This document shows positions 5,820 to 7,280 of a stretch of 7,280 nucleotides of DNA, piece by piece. The position numbers were made by a program, and so were the translations under genes. Where the stretch lies: assembly GCA_025361325.1 (NCBI GenBank), contig JANYAL010000117.1:1-7280 (forward strand), read 5' to 3'. Numbering within the stretch: the first letter of the stretch is position 1; the number at the start of each line of letters is the position of its first letter. The DNA is from Bacteroidota bacterium (GTDB taxonomy: Bacteria; Bacteroidota; Bacteroidia; Chitinophagales; Chitinophagaceae). The notes below the pieces were generated by a model, which did not search any database, had not been told where the DNA came from, and saw only the letters and a list, made by a program, of their open reading frames with translations.

Positions 5820-5838
5820 TTGATCCAATCAATTTTTC
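5820..5838 (+). terminator. Weak terminator-like hairpin after the hydrolase gene
   Basis: TTGAT (5820-5824) and ATCAA (5828-5832) form a 5-bp stem with a 3-base loop, followed by five T residues and a C. It lies seven bases past the hydrolase stop codon. The stem has only one G-C pair, so termination would be weak; the TTG within it is also the upstream half of the proposed topA promoter. Confidence 0.25.
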
Positions 5839-5877
5839 AAAGAATAATTTTGATTTTTCAATTTTACGCTAATATTG
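5820..5877 (+). promoter_or_regulatory. Candidate tandem promoters for topA
   Basis: The first candidate is TTG (5820-5822), 22 bases, then TAATTTTG (5845-5852), an exact match to the Bacteroidota TTG / TAnnTTTG pattern. The second is TTG (5850-5852), 17 bases, then TAATATTG (5870-5877), with one mismatch. Either would give a long topA leader of roughly 130-155 bases that includes the palindromes at 5885-5954. The exact element and legal spacing make the first the best promoter candidate in this window. Confidence 0.45.
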
Positions 5878-5884
5878 CAGTAAA

Positions 5885-5954
5885 TCCGGCCCGGAGACCA
5901 GTAAATTATTTTACAAAAAGTATGTTGCTCAGACCGGTCTGGAACCTGATCAGG
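5885..5954. repeat. Cluster of four palindromes in the topA leader
   Basis: In 70 bases there are four inverted repeats: TCCGG-C-CCGGA (5885-5895), GTAAA-TTAT-TTTAC (5901-5914), the perfect 12-base palindrome CAGACCGGTCTG (5930-5941) and the perfect 10-base palindrome CCTGATCAGG (5945-5954). GGAACC also occurs twice as a direct repeat (5941-5946 and 5961-5966). The perfect palindromes without loops look more like protein-binding dyads than like RNA hairpins. The 198-base gap 5814-6011 holds no gene that I can support. Confidence 0.5.
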
Positions 5955-6011
5955 ATCGTTGGAACCGTGTAACACCTGGATCGCAAATTACAAAAATATA
6001 TTACCAACTAT

Positions 6012-7280
6012 ATGGCTAAAAACCTGTTGATCGTAGAGTCTCCTGCAAAGGCAAAGACTATTGAAGGGATCCTTGGAAAAGACTTTGAGGTGAAAAGCTG
6101 TTATGGTCATATACGTGACCTGGAAAAGAACGACATGGGTATTGATGTCAACAATAATTTCAAACCCAAATATATTGTGCCCGCAGAAAAAGAAAAAGTG
6201 GTGCGGGAACTGAAGAGCATCGCCAAAAAAAGTAAGGAAGTATGGCTCGCATCGGATGAGGACCGCGAAGGGGAAAGTATAAGCTGGCATTTATCGGAAG
6301 TGTTAGGACTTGATGTAAAGAAAACCAAACGGATTGTTTTCCACGAGATCACGAAACCCGCCATAGAAAATGCAGTATTGAATCCCCGGCATATCAATAT
6401 GGACCTTGTGAATGCACAACAGGCCCGCCGTATACTGGACCGGATCGTAGGCTTTGAACTGAGTCCCGTTTTGTGGAAGAAGATTGGTATGCAAGGAGGC
6501 TTGAGCGCAGGCAGGGTTCAAAGTGTAGCCGTTAAACTGATCGTGGAAAAAGAAAGGGAGATCAACCAGTTCGTTCCGGTAAGCAACTTTAAAGTGGAGG
6601 CTTATTTGTCCGCGCTTGATATCAGTGAACGTGCAGTAGGATTCAAAGCTGAAGGGAACAAATATGCAAATGCCACTGATGCCGAAAAATTCCTTACAAG
6701 CTGTATTGGCGCAATTTACATCGTAAAAGACATCCAGGTTAAACCGGGCAAGAGAACCCCTGCAGCACCCTTCACTACTTCCACCCTGCAACAGGAAGCC
6801 AGCCGTAAACTGGGATACGGGGTAAGCAAGACCATGCTTCTGGCACAAAAATTATATGAAAGCGGTAAGATCACGTACATGCGTACCGACAGTGTTAACC
6901 TGAGTGAAACGGCCATGGATTCCATTAAATCAGAGATTTCGAAGAATTTCGGAAAGGATTACCTGCAGGTCCGCAAATACAAGAACAAGAATGAAAATGC
7001 GCAGGAAGCCCATGAGGCCATACGACCTACCTATATGGAAAACAATACGGTTGCCGATAATGACCTGAACCGTTTATATGAGCTGATATGGAAACGTACC
7101 ATTGCTTCGCAGATGAGCGATGCAGAACTGGAAAAGACTACGGCTAAGATACAAATCACAACCAATAATGAAGAACTGACGGCCGGCGGTGAAGTGCTGA
7201 AATTCGATGGATTCCTCAAAGTATATATGGAAAGCAATGATGAGGACGAAAATGACGATACCAATGAGAGCCGGCTTCCT
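6012..7280 (+). CDS. topA: DNA topoisomerase I, type IA (5' 423 codons; runs off the right edge)
   Basis: The frame is open from the ATG at 6012 to the last base of the window, 423 codons of a protein usually above 750 residues. The N-terminal TOPRIM domain begins MAKNLLIVESPAKAKTI with Glu9 and carries DEDREGE at 82-88, whose Asp82, Asp84 and Glu86 bind Mg2+. The cleavage domains follow: GGLSAGRVQS (162-171), TPAAPFTTSTLQQEA, and ITYMRTDS with Tyr289 as the active-site tyrosine that links to DNA, then HEAIRPT at 334-340. The enzyme relaxes negative supercoils in the cytoplasm. The window ends in an acidic Asp/Glu/Asn-rich stretch after FDGFLKVY, a normal surface insertion. The C-terminal zinc or lysine-rich DNA-binding part lies outside. 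It follows the hydrolase gene after a 198-base leader and probably has its own promoter. Confidence 0.97.
   Translation, partial: MAKNLLIVESPAKAKTIEGILGKDFEVKSCYGHIRDLEKNDMGIDVNNNFKPKYIVPAEKEKVVRELKSIAKKSKEVWLASDEDREGESISWHLSEVLGLDVKKTKRIVFHEITKPAIENAVLNPRHINMDLVNAQQARRILDRIVGFELSPVLWKKIGMQGGLSAGRVQSVAVKLIVEKEREINQFVPVSNFKVEAYLSALDISERAVGFKAEGNKYANATDAEKFLTSCIGAIYIVKDIQVKPGKRTPAAPFTTSTLQQEASRKLGYGVSKTMLLAQKLYESGKITYMRTDSVNLSETAMDSIKSEISKNFGKDYLQVRKYKNKNENAQEAHEAIRPTYMENNTVADNDLNRLYELIWKRTIASQMSDAELEKTTAKIQITTNNEELTAGGEVLKFDGFLKVYMESNDEDENDDTNESRLP

Noticed and set aside
5814..6011. Possible tRNA or small RNA gene in front of topA
   Set aside because: No cloverleaf, anticodon arm or T-loop sequence could be found; the palindromes are too short and separate to form one known RNA.
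5988..7264. Several minus-strand open frames
   Set aside because: All are antisense to topA, whose frame carries all the type IA topoisomerase motifs without interruption.
7230..7280. Acidic Asp/Glu/Asn-rich end of the TopA fragment as an unusual insertion
   Set aside because: Acidic linkers at this point are common in topoisomerases of this phylum, and the window ends before it can be judged.

Overview
The window reads as ordinary chromosomal sequence from a member of the Bacteroidota, most likely the Chitinophagales/Chitinophagaceae. That placement is inferred from the protein families (DUF2851, the Rossmann/DUF2520 protein, a UbiA-KdsC-Maf gene block, a secreted GyrI-like lipoprotein), from the lack of clear Shine-Dalgarno sequences, and from promoter-like elements of the Bacteroidota type (TTG, 17-23 bases, TAnnTTTG). 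No mobile element, CRISPR array, tRNA or rRNA was seen.

Layout, left to right. Bases 1-260 hold the 5' end of a minus-strand DUF2851 gene that runs off the left edge. A hairpin at 353-374 probably terminates the next unit. Bases 380-3335 carry five minus-strand genes, transcribed right to left: an adrenodoxin/ISC-type [2Fe-2S] ferredoxin (3335-3000), IscX (2921-2685), a KdsC-like HAD phosphatase (2577-2056), a UbiA-family prenyltransferase (1924-977) and a Maf/YhdE nucleotide pyrophosphatase (964-380). The last two are 12 bases apart and surely cotranscribed; the other gaps are 80-130 bases and hold small hairpins. A plus-strand gene (3489-4130) encodes a lipoprotein with a GyrI-like effector-binding fold. 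It diverges from the ferredoxin gene and converges on a minus-strand Rossmann/DUF2520 gene (4932-4177), with a terminator-like hairpin between them. Only 14 bases from the DUF2520 start, an alpha/beta hydrolase gene runs rightward (to 5813). After a palindrome-rich 198-base leader comes topA (DNA topoisomerase I), open at the right edge.

Functionally this is mostly housekeeping: iron-sulfur cluster assembly (ferredoxin, IscX), a HAD phosphatase with a possible link to Kdo/LPS sugar synthesis, polyprenyl/lipid synthesis (UbiA), nucleotide-pool sanitation (Maf) and DNA supercoiling (TopA). DUF2851, DUF2520, the lipoprotein and the hydrolase have no assigned substrate. I see no convincing new multi-gene system. 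The points most worth a second look are the fdx-iscX pair away from other isc genes, the GyrI fold exported as a lipoprotein, and the palindromes in front of topA.
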